From SZAS-18 sp038322235 (lineage in GTDB: Bacteria > Verrucomicrobiota > Verrucomicrobiia > Chthoniobacterales > SZAS-18), in assembly GCA_038322235.1 (NCBI GenBank), contig JBBQFQ010000022.1:13982-77981 (forward strand): a DNA stretch of 64,000 nucleotides. The letters run 5' to 3'. The notes below the pieces were generated by a model that did not search any database, had not been told where the DNA came from, and saw only the letters and a list, made by a program, of their open reading frames with translations. Within the stretch, counting starts at the first letter, position 1, and the number at the start of each line of letters is the position of its first letter. This document shows positions 1-8,770 of the stretch, piece by piece. The position numbers and the translations under genes are program-made.

Positions 1-1082
1 CAATCGCCAAAGCTGATGTCCACGGCCCGGGCGGTGTCCACCATTTGACTTTCGGGCGTGACGCGGCGCAGGCGGTTCACGGCATCCGCGATTGGGACTC
101 CCGTGACCTGATAATTCTGGTAGCTGACCATTTCGCCGAATTTGTTTTCCTGAATCAGTCGGACCGCCATGACGCCGAATCTCGTGCCGAGGATGCGATC
201 GAGCGTCGTGGGCGCGCCACCGCGCTGGAGATGGCCGAGCACGCACGTGCGGGTTTCCTTGCCGGTGCGCGCGGCGATCTCCCGGGCGACGACATCGCCG
301 ATGCCGCCCAGTCGGGATTCGCCGACCTTCGACTGCTGCTGGTAAAGCTCCTGACCGCCGAGCGGCACGGCGCCCTCTGCGACGACGACGAGCGTGCTGA
401 GATTTCCCGCGTAGTCCCGCCGCTTGACGAACTCGGACAGCTTCTCGTAGTCGAACGGGATCTCCGGCACCAGAATCGCATTCGCGCCGCCCGCGAGCCC
501 GCCGTACAGCGCGATCCAGCCCGCGTGCCGGCCCATGACCTCCAACACCATGACGCGCTTGTGGCTGCTGGCCGTGGTCCCCAAGCGGTCGAGCGCATCG
601 ACCACCGAGGCAACCGCGCTGTCGAAACCGAAGGTCATGGCCGTCGCTTCCAGATCGTTGTCGATCGTCTTGGGTACTCCCACGATCGGAAAGCCCGCCT
701 CGAAGAGTTGCAACGCGGTCGTGAGCGAGCCGTCGCCACCGACCACGATCAAGCCTTCGATGCGCAGCTTCGAAAGGAGGTCCCGAGCCTGTTCGATGAT
801 CTCTGGTGCGACCGTGATCTTCTCGCCGGCACCCACTTTCGAAACGAAGTGGCCCTTGTTCGTCGTCCCCAGAATCGTCCCGCCCATCGGCATGATGTGC
901 GAGGTACTAGTTCGGTCGAGGATGCGGTAGTCACCTGGCGGCAGCAGACCTTCGAAGCCGTCGATGAAGCCGATGACTTCCCAATGGAGCTTGTCCGCGG
1001 CTTTGACCACGCCGCGGATGACCGCGTTGAGACCGGGGCAATCGCCGCCGCTCGTAAGGATTCCGATACGCTTCTTTTGCAT
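1..1082 (-). CDS. pfkA: 6-phosphofructokinase (3' end at or beyond window edge)
   Basis: Phosphorylates fructose 6-phosphate to the 1,6-bisphosphate in glycolysis. The reading frame runs from an ATG at 1082 to the window edge, about 360 codons, which is near full length for the family. The next codon starts TG, so a TGA stop may follow at once. Visible motifs are the N-terminal nucleotide loop TSGGDCPGLNAVIRG, the MPMGGTILGTT segment, GGDGS and PKTIDND. In E. coli numbering this gives Gly at 104 and Lys at 124. Gly104 is typical of ATP use and Lys124 is typical of the mixed-substrate group III that also holds PPi enzymes. ATP as donor is therefore likely but not certain. The gene reads away from its neighbour with a 92-base gap. 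Confidence 0.93.
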   Translation of the reverse strand, partial: MQKKRIGILTSGGDCPGLNAVIRGVVKAADKLHWEVIGFIDGFEGLLPPGDYRILDRTSTSHIMPMGGTILGTTNKGHFVSKVGAGEKITVAPEIIEQARDLLSKLRIEGLIVVGGDGSLTTALQLFEAGFPIVGVPKTIDNDLEATAMTFGFDSAVASVVDALDRLGTTASSHKRVMVLEVMGRHAGWIALYGGLAGGANAILVPEIPFDYEKLSEFVKRRDYAGNLSTLVVVAEGAVPLGGQELYQQQSKVGESRLGGIGDVVAREIAARTGKETRTCVLGHLQRGGAPTTLDRILGTRFGVMAVRLIQENKFGEMVSYQNYQVTGVPIADAVNRLRRVTPESQMVDTARAVDISFGD

Positions 1083-1174
1083 CCGTGGAGAACTCCCTGC
1101 CGGTTTGGGATGCCTGCCCCTTTGCCCACCAATGCAGGAAAAGCAAAGAGCGAGATTTCGCTACCCGATGTGCG

Positions 1175-1810
1175 CTACTTCCCGAACTGCTCCAAAAACA
1201 TCGCGGGATCTTCGCCGATGGGGCCAACGTCCGTTCCGTTGGAACGAAGCAGCCAGAACCAGTCATACGAACCTCCCCCCAGGAAATACCGGTGCTGGGA
1301 GGCGACGAGATTTCCGCGATATTTTCCGCCCCGAATGACGGCGAGGCTGTTGCCGGCGCAAACAAAGCCCTCGTTCGTGCCCGAGGTGTCGACCCGGTGA
1401 ATCGCGCCCGACGTCGCCCACGCGGCGCTGAGAAAAAAGATCTCCCGGCCATCCGGAGAAAACTGGGGTGACTGCAGCCCGGCGAGGACTCGCTTTGGAT
1501 CGCCATGCGCGGCAGCCCGGACGAGGCAGCGGGCACCGCTGCCATCAGGCCGCACGATCCAAAGTTCCGTTGCCTCGGCCTCGCCCGAACCGGTGCTGAT
1601 CATCTTGGCCTTGGTCGCTCGGAGGAAGGTCACCGTTCGTCCGTCGGACGAAAGGCTCGCATCACGGTCAGAGCCCGAGGTCGTCAAGACCCGGCGGGCG
1701 GCAGCGTCGGTGAGCACGATGCGCCCGCTCTCGACGCTCAAGGTCGGGGCCGAGCGGGCGAGGGTGCCCATCGCAACGAATAAATACAGACGTAGGACGA
1801 GGCGGATCAT
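1175..1810 (-). CDS. Exported PD40/TolB-type beta-propeller protein
   Basis: A 211-residue protein of unknown role. I chose the ATG at 1810 because it opens directly onto a hydrophobic signal-like segment (MIRLVLRLYLFVAMGTLA). The longer upstream frame has no such feature. Propeller-type blades are visible: LSSDGRTVTFLRA, LWIVRPDGSGARCL and QSPQFSPDGREIFFLS, the PD40 pattern of TolB-like repeats. With only about three blades it is too short for a closed propeller by itself, so it may oligomerise or be a reduced member. It is divergent from the TonB receptor gene across 185 bases that must hold both promoters. Gene symbol and substrate are unknown. Confidence 0.75.
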   Translation of the reverse strand: MIRLVLRLYLFVAMGTLARSAPTLSVESGRIVLTDAAARRVLTTSGSDRDASLSSDGRTVTFLRATKAKMISTGSGEAEATELWIVRPDGSGARCLVRAAAHGDPKRVLAGLQSPQFSPDGREIFFLSAAWATSGAIHRVDTSGTNEGFVCAGNSLAVIRGGKYRGNLVASQHRYFLGGGSYDWFWLLRSNGTDVGPIGEDPAMFLEQFGK

Positions 1811-1995
1811 CGCGGAGTCGAAGGTAGGTGGGAGTGCGGGAGGATCCAACCGAGAATGGGGCCACGTTGTGGTGGTCTTCCGCTGTCGTGCCGGCCTGGG
1901 CGACGCGTAGATTGACGGCCGCATCGCAGGATTGGCAGACCCTTTCCGCTTGCCTCTGGTGGGTGCGCTCAACGAGCCTCCGCGCTCTCGCCGTC

Positions 1996-4089
1996 ATGAA
2001 CGCTCCTCGCCACCTCCTCGCTCTCGCCGGTTTTTTCACGAGCGTCTCTCTCGTCACCGCCCAGGATGGCGGACGGATCCTCGTCAGCGACCGCGGTCTG
2101 CCGGACGATGCGTCGTTCACCCGCGCCGGATCCGTTTCGGTCCTCGATCGCGAAGACTTGATTCTGAAGCTCGATGCCACTTTGGGCGACACGCTCCGCG
2201 ATGAGCCCGGGATCTCTTCAAGCTATTATGGGCCGGCCGCGGGGAAGCCGATCATCCGCGGCTTGGACGGTCAGCGGGTCCGCGTGCTGGTCGACGGAAC
2301 CGGCGTTTTCGACGGCTCGAGTACGGGTCCGGATCACGGAACGTCCGTCGAGGCGCTCTCTGCTTCCCGCATCGAAATCTACCGCGGACCTTCCGCCGTT
2401 CTCTTCGGGAGTGGGGCGATCGGTGGCGTGGTGAATGTCGTGACAAATCGGATCCCGGAGACGCCGGTGGTCCGGCCGCTGAGCGGCACCGTCGATCTCA
2501 GCTATGGATCCGCCGGCGACGCGCGCGCGGGAGGCCTGCGCCTCGAAGGCGGCGCGAACGGCTGGACCTTTCATCTCGATGCCGCCCACCGCACGGCGAA
2601 TGATTACGGCATTCCGGGCTTCAAACGAAGTGCGCCTTTGCGGGCGATCGACCCGCTTCCGCCCGGCGAATCCGAGAACAGGGGCACGCTCCCGGATAGC
2701 AGCTACACGATGAAGGAAATCGGCGGCGGCATCTCCTACGCGTGGAGCCGGGGATTCATTGGCGTCTCGGCGGCGGCTTTTCACAATGACTATGCCGTGC
2801 CGAACGCCGAGGCGGGCGTCCGCATCAACCTTAACCAACGCCGTTTTGACCTTCGTGGCCAGTTCGACCAGCCGTTTGCAGGCATTCGCTCGATCCGCTA
2901 CGCGGCGAGTTTCGGCAGCTTCAGCCAGGGAGAACAGGGGCCCGACGATTTTGCCGGCCCGGCGATCATTTTTCAGAATCGGGCGGTGGAGGGACGCCTC
3001 GAGGTGCGCCACGAGCCCATCGCCGGCTTCAACGGAGTGCTCGGGTATCAGCTCGTCGCCACCGATTTCGAGATCACGGGCGAGCAGTCGTTCCAGCCGC
3101 TGACGCGCACGCGCAATCACGGCATCTTCCTCTTCGAGGAGAAATCCTTCGCCCCGTTCCGGGTTGAGCTGGGCGTGCGATACGAGCATCAGGACGTGAA
3201 CACTTCGGGACCCGGTCGGGCTTCCCGTTCGCTTGATACCTTCAGCGCGGCGGCAGGTCTGGTGTATCTCCCGAACGACGACTGGTCGGCGGCCCTGAAT
3301 CTGAGCTACACGCAGCGGCCGCCGACGGGCCAGGAACTATTCTCGAATGGTCCCTACGTCGACATCGGGCGTTTCGTGCTTGGCGATGCCGGGCTTGGGA
3401 CCGAGCGCTCGGTTGCCGTCGAGGCCGCGCTCCGCAAACGCACCGGCTGGGTGACCGGCAGTGCCTCGTTCTTCTTCTACCGCTTTCAGCGCTACGTCAC
3501 GCTCCTCGATACCGGCGCGTTCGACGACGAGTTTGGCGTGGCGGAGGCCCGCTACGGAGGCGTTCCTGCGGACTTCATCGGGGGCGAGTTCAACGCCCAG
3601 GTCCATCTGCTGGGGCCGGTGACCGCGCGCGCCGCGAAGGAAGTCCCGACCGCCGCGCGAAAGCTCACGGGCAAGGAACTGGCGACGCCGACGGCCGTGG
3701 CGGGTCCCGTGCGCGATCTTTTCCTCGAGCTCCGAGCCGACTACACGCATGCGGAGAATCGGGAGACGGGAACCGCGCTCCCTCGCATTCCGCCGCTCCG
3801 CCTTGGCGCTGGGCTGGGATATACTGGCGGTCGCTTCAGCGCCCGGATCGACTACCGGCGGAATTTCCGGCAGGATCGGATCGGCGAATTCGAACTGCCG
3901 ACGCCCGCCTTCAACGATCTGAGCGCTTCGGCGGAAGTGCAGCTCTCGACGGGTCCCGTGCGCTGGACCGGCTACGTGAAGGGCTCGAACCTGACCAACG
4001 CTGACCAGCGCCTGCACACGAGCTTCATCAAAGACTTCGCCCCGCTCGCCGGGCGGGCGGTCACGGTGGGACTGCGCGCGAGTTTTTGA
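1996..4089 (+). CDS. TonB-dependent outer-membrane receptor, ZnuD-like
   Basis: A 697-residue outer-membrane receptor, probably for metal uptake. The start at 1996 gives a signal peptide (HLLALAGFFTSVSLVTAQ). The plug domain follows, with PIIRGLDGQRVRVLVDG, a GPDHGTSVEAL segment and the RIEIYRGPSAVLFGSGAIGGVVNV block. The barrel ends in an aromatic residue (VGLRASF). The plug wording, the barrel motif RPPTGQELFSNGPYVDIG and the compact length match the zinc receptor ZnuD more closely than siderophore receptors. Zinc as substrate is inference from family resemblance, and no zinc ABC transporter lies nearby. It has a divergent neighbour upstream and a possible hairpin after the stop. Confidence 0.88.
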   Translation: MNAPRHLLALAGFFTSVSLVTAQDGGRILVSDRGLPDDASFTRAGSVSVLDREDLILKLDATLGDTLRDEPGISSSYYGPAAGKPIIRGLDGQRVRVLVDGTGVFDGSSTGPDHGTSVEALSASRIEIYRGPSAVLFGSGAIGGVVNVVTNRIPETPVVRPLSGTVDLSYGSAGDARAGGLRLEGGANGWTFHLDAAHRTANDYGIPGFKRSAPLRAIDPLPPGESENRGTLPDSSYTMKEIGGGISYAWSRGFIGVSAAAFHNDYAVPNAEAGVRINLNQRRFDLRGQFDQPFAGIRSIRYAASFGSFSQGEQGPDDFAGPAIIFQNRAVEGRLEVRHEPIAGFNGVLGYQLVATDFEITGEQSFQPLTRTRNHGIFLFEEKSFAPFRVELGVRYEHQDVNTSGPGRASRSLDTFSAAAGLVYLPNDDWSAALNLSYTQRPPTGQELFSNGPYVDIGRFVLGDAGLGTERSVAVEAALRKRTGWVTGSASFFFYRFQRYVTLLDTGAFDDEFGVAEARYGGVPADFIGGEFNAQVHLLGPVTARAAKEVPTAARKLTGKELATPTAVAGPVRDLFLELRADYTHAENRETGTALPRIPPLRLGAGLGYTGGRFSARIDYRRNFRQDRIGEFELPTPAFNDLSASAEVQLSTGPVRWTGYVKGSNLTNADQRLHTSFIKDFAPLAGRAVTVGLRASF

Positions 4090-4093
4090 GGCG

Positions 4094-4115
4094 GGTCGGC
4101 CGTTTCGGCCGGACC
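4094..4115 (+). terminator. Hairpin after the TonB receptor gene
   Basis: A GC-rich stem of about nine pairs, with one bulge, starts five bases after the TonB receptor stop (GGTCGGCCG, TTT loop, CGGCCGGACC). No T run follows, so intrinsic termination is doubtful. Confidence 0.3.
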
Positions 4116-4173
4116 GGTGGTCAGCGCCGGGAGACGCCGATTCGGCGGGCGGTCCTCGGCTCGCGGGGGTCTT

Positions 4174-4210
4174 CACGATTTCTTTACGAAAGCGGGCTGT
4201 ACCTTAATTC
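4174..4210 (+). promoter_or_regulatory. AT-rich candidate kdp promoter region
   Basis: This is the only AT-rich stretch between the TonB receptor gene and kdpA. It holds TTTACG (4183-4188) and, 15 bases on, TTAATT. The match to a sigma-70 promoter is weak. The position just ahead of kdpA makes it the likeliest place for KdpE-controlled initiation. Confidence 0.25.
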
Positions 4211-4244
4211 GGCGGCAAGCGGGGGCGAGGCAGGTTGGGGCACG

Positions 4245-5939
4245 ATGAACGCTCGCGACTTTCTCCAGGTAGCCTTGTACCTCGGCCTCCTGACCGTGCT
4301 GACTCCGCTGCTGGGCGGGTTGATGGCGCGGGTCTTTTCCGGTGAACGCCATGCGCTCAGCGGTGTTCTCGGCTGGCTGGAGCGATTCGTCTACCGCATC
4401 GGAGGGGTGAAGCCGGGTGAGGAGATGTCGTGGAAGAAATATTGCGCAGCCCTGCTCGTTTTCAACCTGCTCGGGTTTTGCGCGGTGCTCGCCCTGCATT
4501 GCAATCAAGAGCGTCTGCCGCTGAATCCGGAGGGCGTCACGAACACGACGTGGCATCTCGGGTTCAATACCGCGGTCAGCTTCATGACGAACACGAACTG
4601 GCAGTCGTACAGCGGCGAGAACACCCTGAGCTACGCCACGCAGATGCTGGGCCTCGGCGTGCAGAATTTTCTGAGTGCCGCGACCGGGATCGCGGTCCTG
4701 ATCGCGCTCATCCGCGGACTCACCCGACGGAGCGCGAGCACGCTCGGGAACTTCTGGGTCGATCTCACCCGCGCGACGATCTACGTCCTCCTGCCGCTCT
4801 CGCTGCTGCTCGCCGTCGTCCTGGTCGCACAGGGCGTGCCCCAAACCTTCGCCTCTTCCGTGAAGGCCACGACGCTCGAAGGCGCAGAGCAGGTCATCCC
4901 GCTCGGGCCGGCCGCGTCCCAGATCGCGATCAAGCAGCTCGGAACGAATGGCGGTGGCTTCTTCGGAGTGAACAGCGCGCATCCCTTCGAGAACCCGACG
5001 CCGCTCACGAATTTCCTGACGATGCTCAGCATCCTGCTGATTCCGGCCGCCTTGACGTACACCTATGGAAAGATGGTCGGCAATTTGCGCCAGGGCTGGG
5101 TGCTCTTTACCGCGATGATGGTGCTTTTCGTTCTGGGTTTTGCCGGCGCCTGGGCCGCGGAGGCGCAGCGCAATCCGGTGACCCCGGAACTCACCGCCAA
5201 TCTGGAGGGCAAGGAGACACGTTTCGGAGTGATGAACTCGGTGCTCTGGGCCACGGCGACGACCGCAGCGTCGAACGGCTCCGTGAATGCGATGCACGAC
5301 AGTCTTTCCCCGCTCGCCGGGGGAGTGGCCCTCTTCAACCTGATGCTCGGCGAGATCGTTTTCGGCGGCGTCGGCGCGGGTCTGTATGGCATGCTGCTTT
5401 TTGTCATTCTCGCGGTCTTCATCGCGGGATTGATGGTCGGTCGGACGCCTGAATATCTCGGAAAGAAGATCGAGGCGCGCGACGTCATCTGGACGGCGGT
5501 CGGCATTCTCGTCCCCGGCGCCGTGCTCCTGGTGGGCGCCGCGATTTCGTGCGTGACCGAGGCCGGACTTGCGGGTCTGAACAACAACGGCGCGCACGGT
5601 TTCAGCGAGATCATCTACGCCTGGTCGAGCGCCGCGAACAACAACGGGAGCGCCTTCGGCGGTCTCAGCGCGAATACGCCGTTCTACAATATTGGCCTCG
5701 GGATCGCGATGCTGCTCGGACGCTTCGCGGTCATCATCCCGGTGCTCGCCGTGGCGGGTTCGCTCGCGGGCAAGAAAACGTCGCCGCCTTCCCCCGGAAC
5801 ATTTCCGACGGACGGCGCCACCTTCGGGGTGCTGCTCCTCGCCGTGATTCTCATCGTGGGGGCCTTGAATCACTTCCCGGCGCTCTGCCTCGGGCCGGTC
5901 GTGGAGCATTTCCTGATGCTCGCCGGACGCGTGCAGTGA
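4245..5939 (+). CDS. kdpA: Potassium-transporting ATPase subunit A
   Basis: The K+-selective channel-like subunit of the inner-membrane KdpFABC pump, 564 residues as usual for the family. ATG 4245 gives the typical N-terminus MNARDFLQVALYLG. The ten or so membrane segments and the filter-type loops are clear (NTNWQSYSGE, GTNGGGFFGVNSAHPFENPT, NNNGSAFGG). It is first in the operon kdpA-kdpB-kdpC-barrel-kdpD-kdpE. No kdpF-sized frame was found ahead of it. The long minus-strand frame opposite is a shadow. Confidence 0.98.
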   Translation: MNARDFLQVALYLGLLTVLTPLLGGLMARVFSGERHALSGVLGWLERFVYRIGGVKPGEEMSWKKYCAALLVFNLLGFCAVLALHCNQERLPLNPEGVTNTTWHLGFNTAVSFMTNTNWQSYSGENTLSYATQMLGLGVQNFLSAATGIAVLIALIRGLTRRSASTLGNFWVDLTRATIYVLLPLSLLLAVVLVAQGVPQTFASSVKATTLEGAEQVIPLGPAASQIAIKQLGTNGGGFFGVNSAHPFENPTPLTNFLTMLSILLIPAALTYTYGKMVGNLRQGWVLFTAMMVLFVLGFAGAWAAEAQRNPVTPELTANLEGKETRFGVMNSVLWATATTAASNGSVNAMHDSLSPLAGGVALFNLMLGEIVFGGVGAGLYGMLLFVILAVFIAGLMVGRTPEYLGKKIEARDVIWTAVGILVPGAVLLVGAAISCVTEAGLAGLNNNGAHGFSEIIYAWSSAANNNGSAFGGLSANTPFYNIGLGIAMLLGRFAVIIPVLAVAGSLAGKKTSPPSPGTFPTDGATFGVLLLAVILIVGALNHFPALCLGPVVEHFLMLAGRVQ

Positions 5940-5942
5940 AGG

Positions 5943-5968
5943 CCAGGGAACAAGGAACCAGGACACAA
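5943..5968 (+). repeat. Heptad repeat (AGGAACC type) upstream of kdpB
   Basis: In the 34-base gap between kdpA and kdpB, the pattern CCAGGGA-ACAAGGA-ACCAGGA repeats every seven bases, ending six bases before the kdpB ATG. The AGGA core is also Shine-Dalgarno-like, though set rather far from the start. Confidence 0.55.
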
Positions 5969-5973
5969 CAGCC

Positions 5974-8049
5974 ATGAGCAAAACAGCCAGCACCTTTTCC
6001 GCGGATCTGATCCGCCGGGCGATCATCGACTCGTTCAAGAAGCTCGACCCGCGGGAGCAGTGGAAGAACCCCGTGATGTTCGTCGTCTTCCTCGGCTCGA
6101 TCCTCACGACGTTCATCACCGTCCGCGACTTCAACGGCTTCCACCTCCAGATCTCCCTCTGGCTGTGGTTCACGCTCATCTTCGCGAATTTCGCCGAGGC
6201 CGTCGCCGAGGGGCGGGGAAAGGCCCAGGCCGACACGTTGCGGAAGGCGCGCACCGTCACTCCGGCCCGACGCGTGTCTTCCAGCGGGGCGGAGACGAAG
6301 ATCAGCGCGAATGAATTGCGCAAAGGCGACCTCGTGGTCTGCGAAACGGGCGATGCGATTCCGGCCGATGGCGAAGTCGTCGAAGGCATCGCGAGCGTGG
6401 ATGAGTCCGCCATTACCGGAGAATCGGCTCCGGTGATCCGCGAGAGCGGCGGTGATCGCAGCGCCGTCACGGGCGGCACTCGGGTGCTCTCCGACCGCAT
6501 CGTGGTCCGGATCACGAGCGAACCAGGGAATACGTTTCTCGACCGGATGATCGCGATGGTCGAGGGCGCGAAGCGGCAGAAGACGCCGAACGAGATCGCC
6601 CTGACCATCCTGCTCGTCGCGCTGACGGTCATCTTCCTTCTCGTCGTCGTCACGCTTCCGTTTTTCGGCGCCTTCAGCGCGAGCCAGGGGAACGGCGCCG
6701 GAATCAATACGAGTGTGCCGGTCCTCGTCGCCCTGCTCGTCTGCCTGATCCCGACCACGATCGGCGGACTCCTCAGCGCCATCGGGATCAGCGGAATCGA
6801 CCGCCTCATCCGGCGCAATGTCATCGCCACTTCCGGGCGCGCGGTCGAGGCGGCGGGCGATATCGATGTGCTCCTGCTCGACAAGACCGGCACGATCACG
6901 CTCGGCAATCGCCAGGCCGCGGCATTCCTGCCGGCGCCGGGCGTCACGGAGAAGGATCTCGCGGAGGCCGCGCAGCTCTCATCTCTCGCGGACGAGACGC
7001 CGGAGGGCCGCAGCATCGTCGTGCTCGCGAAGGAGAAATTCGATCTTCGGGCCCGTGATCTCGCGGCCACGCGCGCCACGTTTGTGCCGTTCACGGCGCA
7101 GACCCGCATGAGCGGCTTGGATCTTCCGGCCGCCGCCGGAGCTCCCGCGCGCCAAATTCGGAAGGGCGCAGCCGACAGCGTGAAGCGCTTCGTGCAGGAG
7201 CGCGGCGGCGTCTTCCCGGCCGCGGTGGATCGCGCCGTGGACGAAGTGGCGAAATCCGGAGGCACGCCGCTCGTCGTCATCGACGGCACGCGCACGCTCG
7301 GGGTCGTGCAACTCAAGGACGTGGTGAAAGGCGGGATCCGCGAGCGCTTCGCCGAGCTGCGCGCGATGGGCATCAAGACGGTGATGATCACGGGCGACAA
7401 TCCGGTCACCGCCGCCGCCATCGCCGCCGAGGCGGGCGTCGACGACTTCATGGCCCAGGCCACCCCGGAGGACAAATTGAAGCGCATCCGCGCCGAACAG
7501 GCCGCCGGCCATCTGGTGGCGATGACCGGCGACGGCACAAACGACGCGCCCGCGCTGGCGCAGGCAGATGTCGGCGTGGCGATGAACACCGGCACGCAGG
7601 CGGCCCGCGAAGCCGGGAACATGGTCGATCTCGATTCGAACCCCACCAAGCTCATTGAAATCGTGGAGATCGGGAAACAGCTCCTCATGACCCGCGGCGC
7701 GCTCACGACGTTTTCCGTCGCGAACGATGTGGCGAAATACTTCGCCATCATCCCCGCGATGTTCGGCACGCTCTACGCGCTGAACCGTGGGGCCGATGGG
7801 CCCTTGAATGCCCTCAACGTGATGCATCTCCACTCGCCGCAGAGCGCGATCCTCAGCGCGGTCGTCTTCAATGCGCTCATCATCATCGCGCTGATTCCAC
7901 TCGCCCTCCGCGGCGTGACCTATCGCCCGGAAGGCGCCGCCATCGTGCTGCGCCGGAATCTCGTCATCTACGGAGTCGGCGGCGTCGTCATCCCGTTTGT
8001 CGGGATCAAGCTCCTCGACGTGCTCCTCGTGGCCACCGGCCTCGCGTAG
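5974..8049 (+). CDS. kdpB: Potassium-transporting ATPase ATP-binding subunit B
   Basis: The P-type ATPase subunit that powers K+ uptake, 691 residues. It has the actuator loop TGES at about residues 148-151, the phosphorylation site DKTGT with Asp303, and the hinge motif TGDGTNDAPA near residue 520. All catalytic residues expected of the family are present. Its start lies 34 bases after kdpA, in an operon with kdpC. A short heptad repeat fills the gap. Confidence 0.98.
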   Translation: MSKTASTFSADLIRRAIIDSFKKLDPREQWKNPVMFVVFLGSILTTFITVRDFNGFHLQISLWLWFTLIFANFAEAVAEGRGKAQADTLRKARTVTPARRVSSSGAETKISANELRKGDLVVCETGDAIPADGEVVEGIASVDESAITGESAPVIRESGGDRSAVTGGTRVLSDRIVVRITSEPGNTFLDRMIAMVEGAKRQKTPNEIALTILLVALTVIFLLVVVTLPFFGAFSASQGNGAGINTSVPVLVALLVCLIPTTIGGLLSAIGISGIDRLIRRNVIATSGRAVEAAGDIDVLLLDKTGTITLGNRQAAAFLPAPGVTEKDLAEAAQLSSLADETPEGRSIVVLAKEKFDLRARDLAATRATFVPFTAQTRMSGLDLPAAAGAPARQIRKGAADSVKRFVQERGGVFPAAVDRAVDEVAKSGGTPLVVIDGTRTLGVVQLKDVVKGGIRERFAELRAMGIKTVMITGDNPVTAAAIAAEAGVDDFMAQATPEDKLKRIRAEQAAGHLVAMTGDGTNDAPALAQADVGVAMNTGTQAAREAGNMVDLDSNPTKLIEIVEIGKQLLMTRGALTTFSVANDVAKYFAIIPAMFGTLYALNRGADGPLNALNVMHLHSPQSAILSAVVFNALIIIALIPLALRGVTYRPEGAAIVLRRNLVIYGVGGVVIPFVGIKLLDVLLVATGLA

Positions 8050-8062
8050 GCGGACTCCGCAA

Positions 8063-8092
8063 ACTCGAGCTCCGAAATCTGAATCCTGAAAT
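8063..8092 (+). repeat. Heptad repeat (CTGAAAT type) upstream of kdpC
   Basis: The 43-base gap between kdpB and kdpC ends in three seven-base units (CCGAAAT, CTGAATC, CTGAAAT). The last one runs directly into the kdpC ATG. It contains no Shine-Dalgarno core. Confidence 0.5.
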
Positions 8093-8656
8093 ATGATCGC
8101 TCCCGCCATCCGTCTCTTTCTCGCCCTCACGGTTCTGACGGGCGTCGTTTATCCGCTCGTCGTCACCGGCCTTTCCCAGGCCTTCTGGTCACGCGCGGCG
8201 AATGGCAGCATCGTCGAGGAGGCCGGAAAACCGGTCGGCTCGGATCTCCTCGCCCAGCCCTTCAAGGATCCGAAGTTCTTTCAGTCGCGCCCCTCGGCTT
8301 CAGACCCCGCCTACGCGACGATCCCCAGCGGAGCGAGCAACCTCGGGCCGACCTCCGAGAAACAGCAGAAGGCCGTCGCTGAGCGCGCGGCCGATCTGCG
8401 CGGCCGCCTCGGCACAGCCGGCCCGCTTCCCCCAGATCTCCTCACGGCCAGTGGAAGCGGGCTCGACCCGCACATTTCCCCGGAGGCCGCCCGCCAGCAG
8501 ATCGAATCCGTCGCCCGCGCGCGGGGTTACGATCTTCCCCGCACTCAGCGCCTGCGCGACCTCGTCGAGAACACCATCGAAGGACCGCAGTTCGGAGTGC
8601 TCGGCGAGCCGCGGGTGAATGTGCTGCGTCTGAACCTGGCGCTCGCCGCTCTTTAA
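8093..8656 (+). CDS. kdpC: Potassium-transporting ATPase subunit C
   Basis: The small single-span subunit that stabilises the KdpAB complex, 187 residues. It has one N-terminal membrane segment (RLFLALTVLTGVVYPLVVTG), then a periplasmic domain with family motifs such as GSDLLAQPF and the FQSRPSA element. The C-terminal region carries LDPHISPEAA and a terminal LRLNLAL. It is third in the kdp operon. Confidence 0.97.
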   Translation: MIAPAIRLFLALTVLTGVVYPLVVTGLSQAFWSRAANGSIVEEAGKPVGSDLLAQPFKDPKFFQSRPSASDPAYATIPSGASNLGPTSEKQQKAVAERAADLRGRLGTAGPLPPDLLTASGSGLDPHISPEAARQQIESVARARGYDLPRTQRLRDLVENTIEGPQFGVLGEPRVNVLRLNLALAAL

Positions 8657-8770
8657 CTGGAGGCCCACGTCCACGGATTCCCTGGTCATCGTCATTCCCA
8701 CGCACCGCCGTCGCGACGTGAGCGAGGCGTGATCCAGCATTTTCAGCCCGAACGACCGTCACTTCTCCTC

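Noticed and set aside
1811..1995. Cobalamin or other riboswitch before the TonB receptor
   Set aside because: The conserved cobalamin-box parts and other common aptamer motifs are not present on either strand.
4173..7769. A 1198-codon open frame on the minus strand opposite kdpA and kdpB
   Set aside because: It is antisense to two certain genes and reads as low-complexity Ser/Arg/Ala sequence. High GC keeps such frames open.
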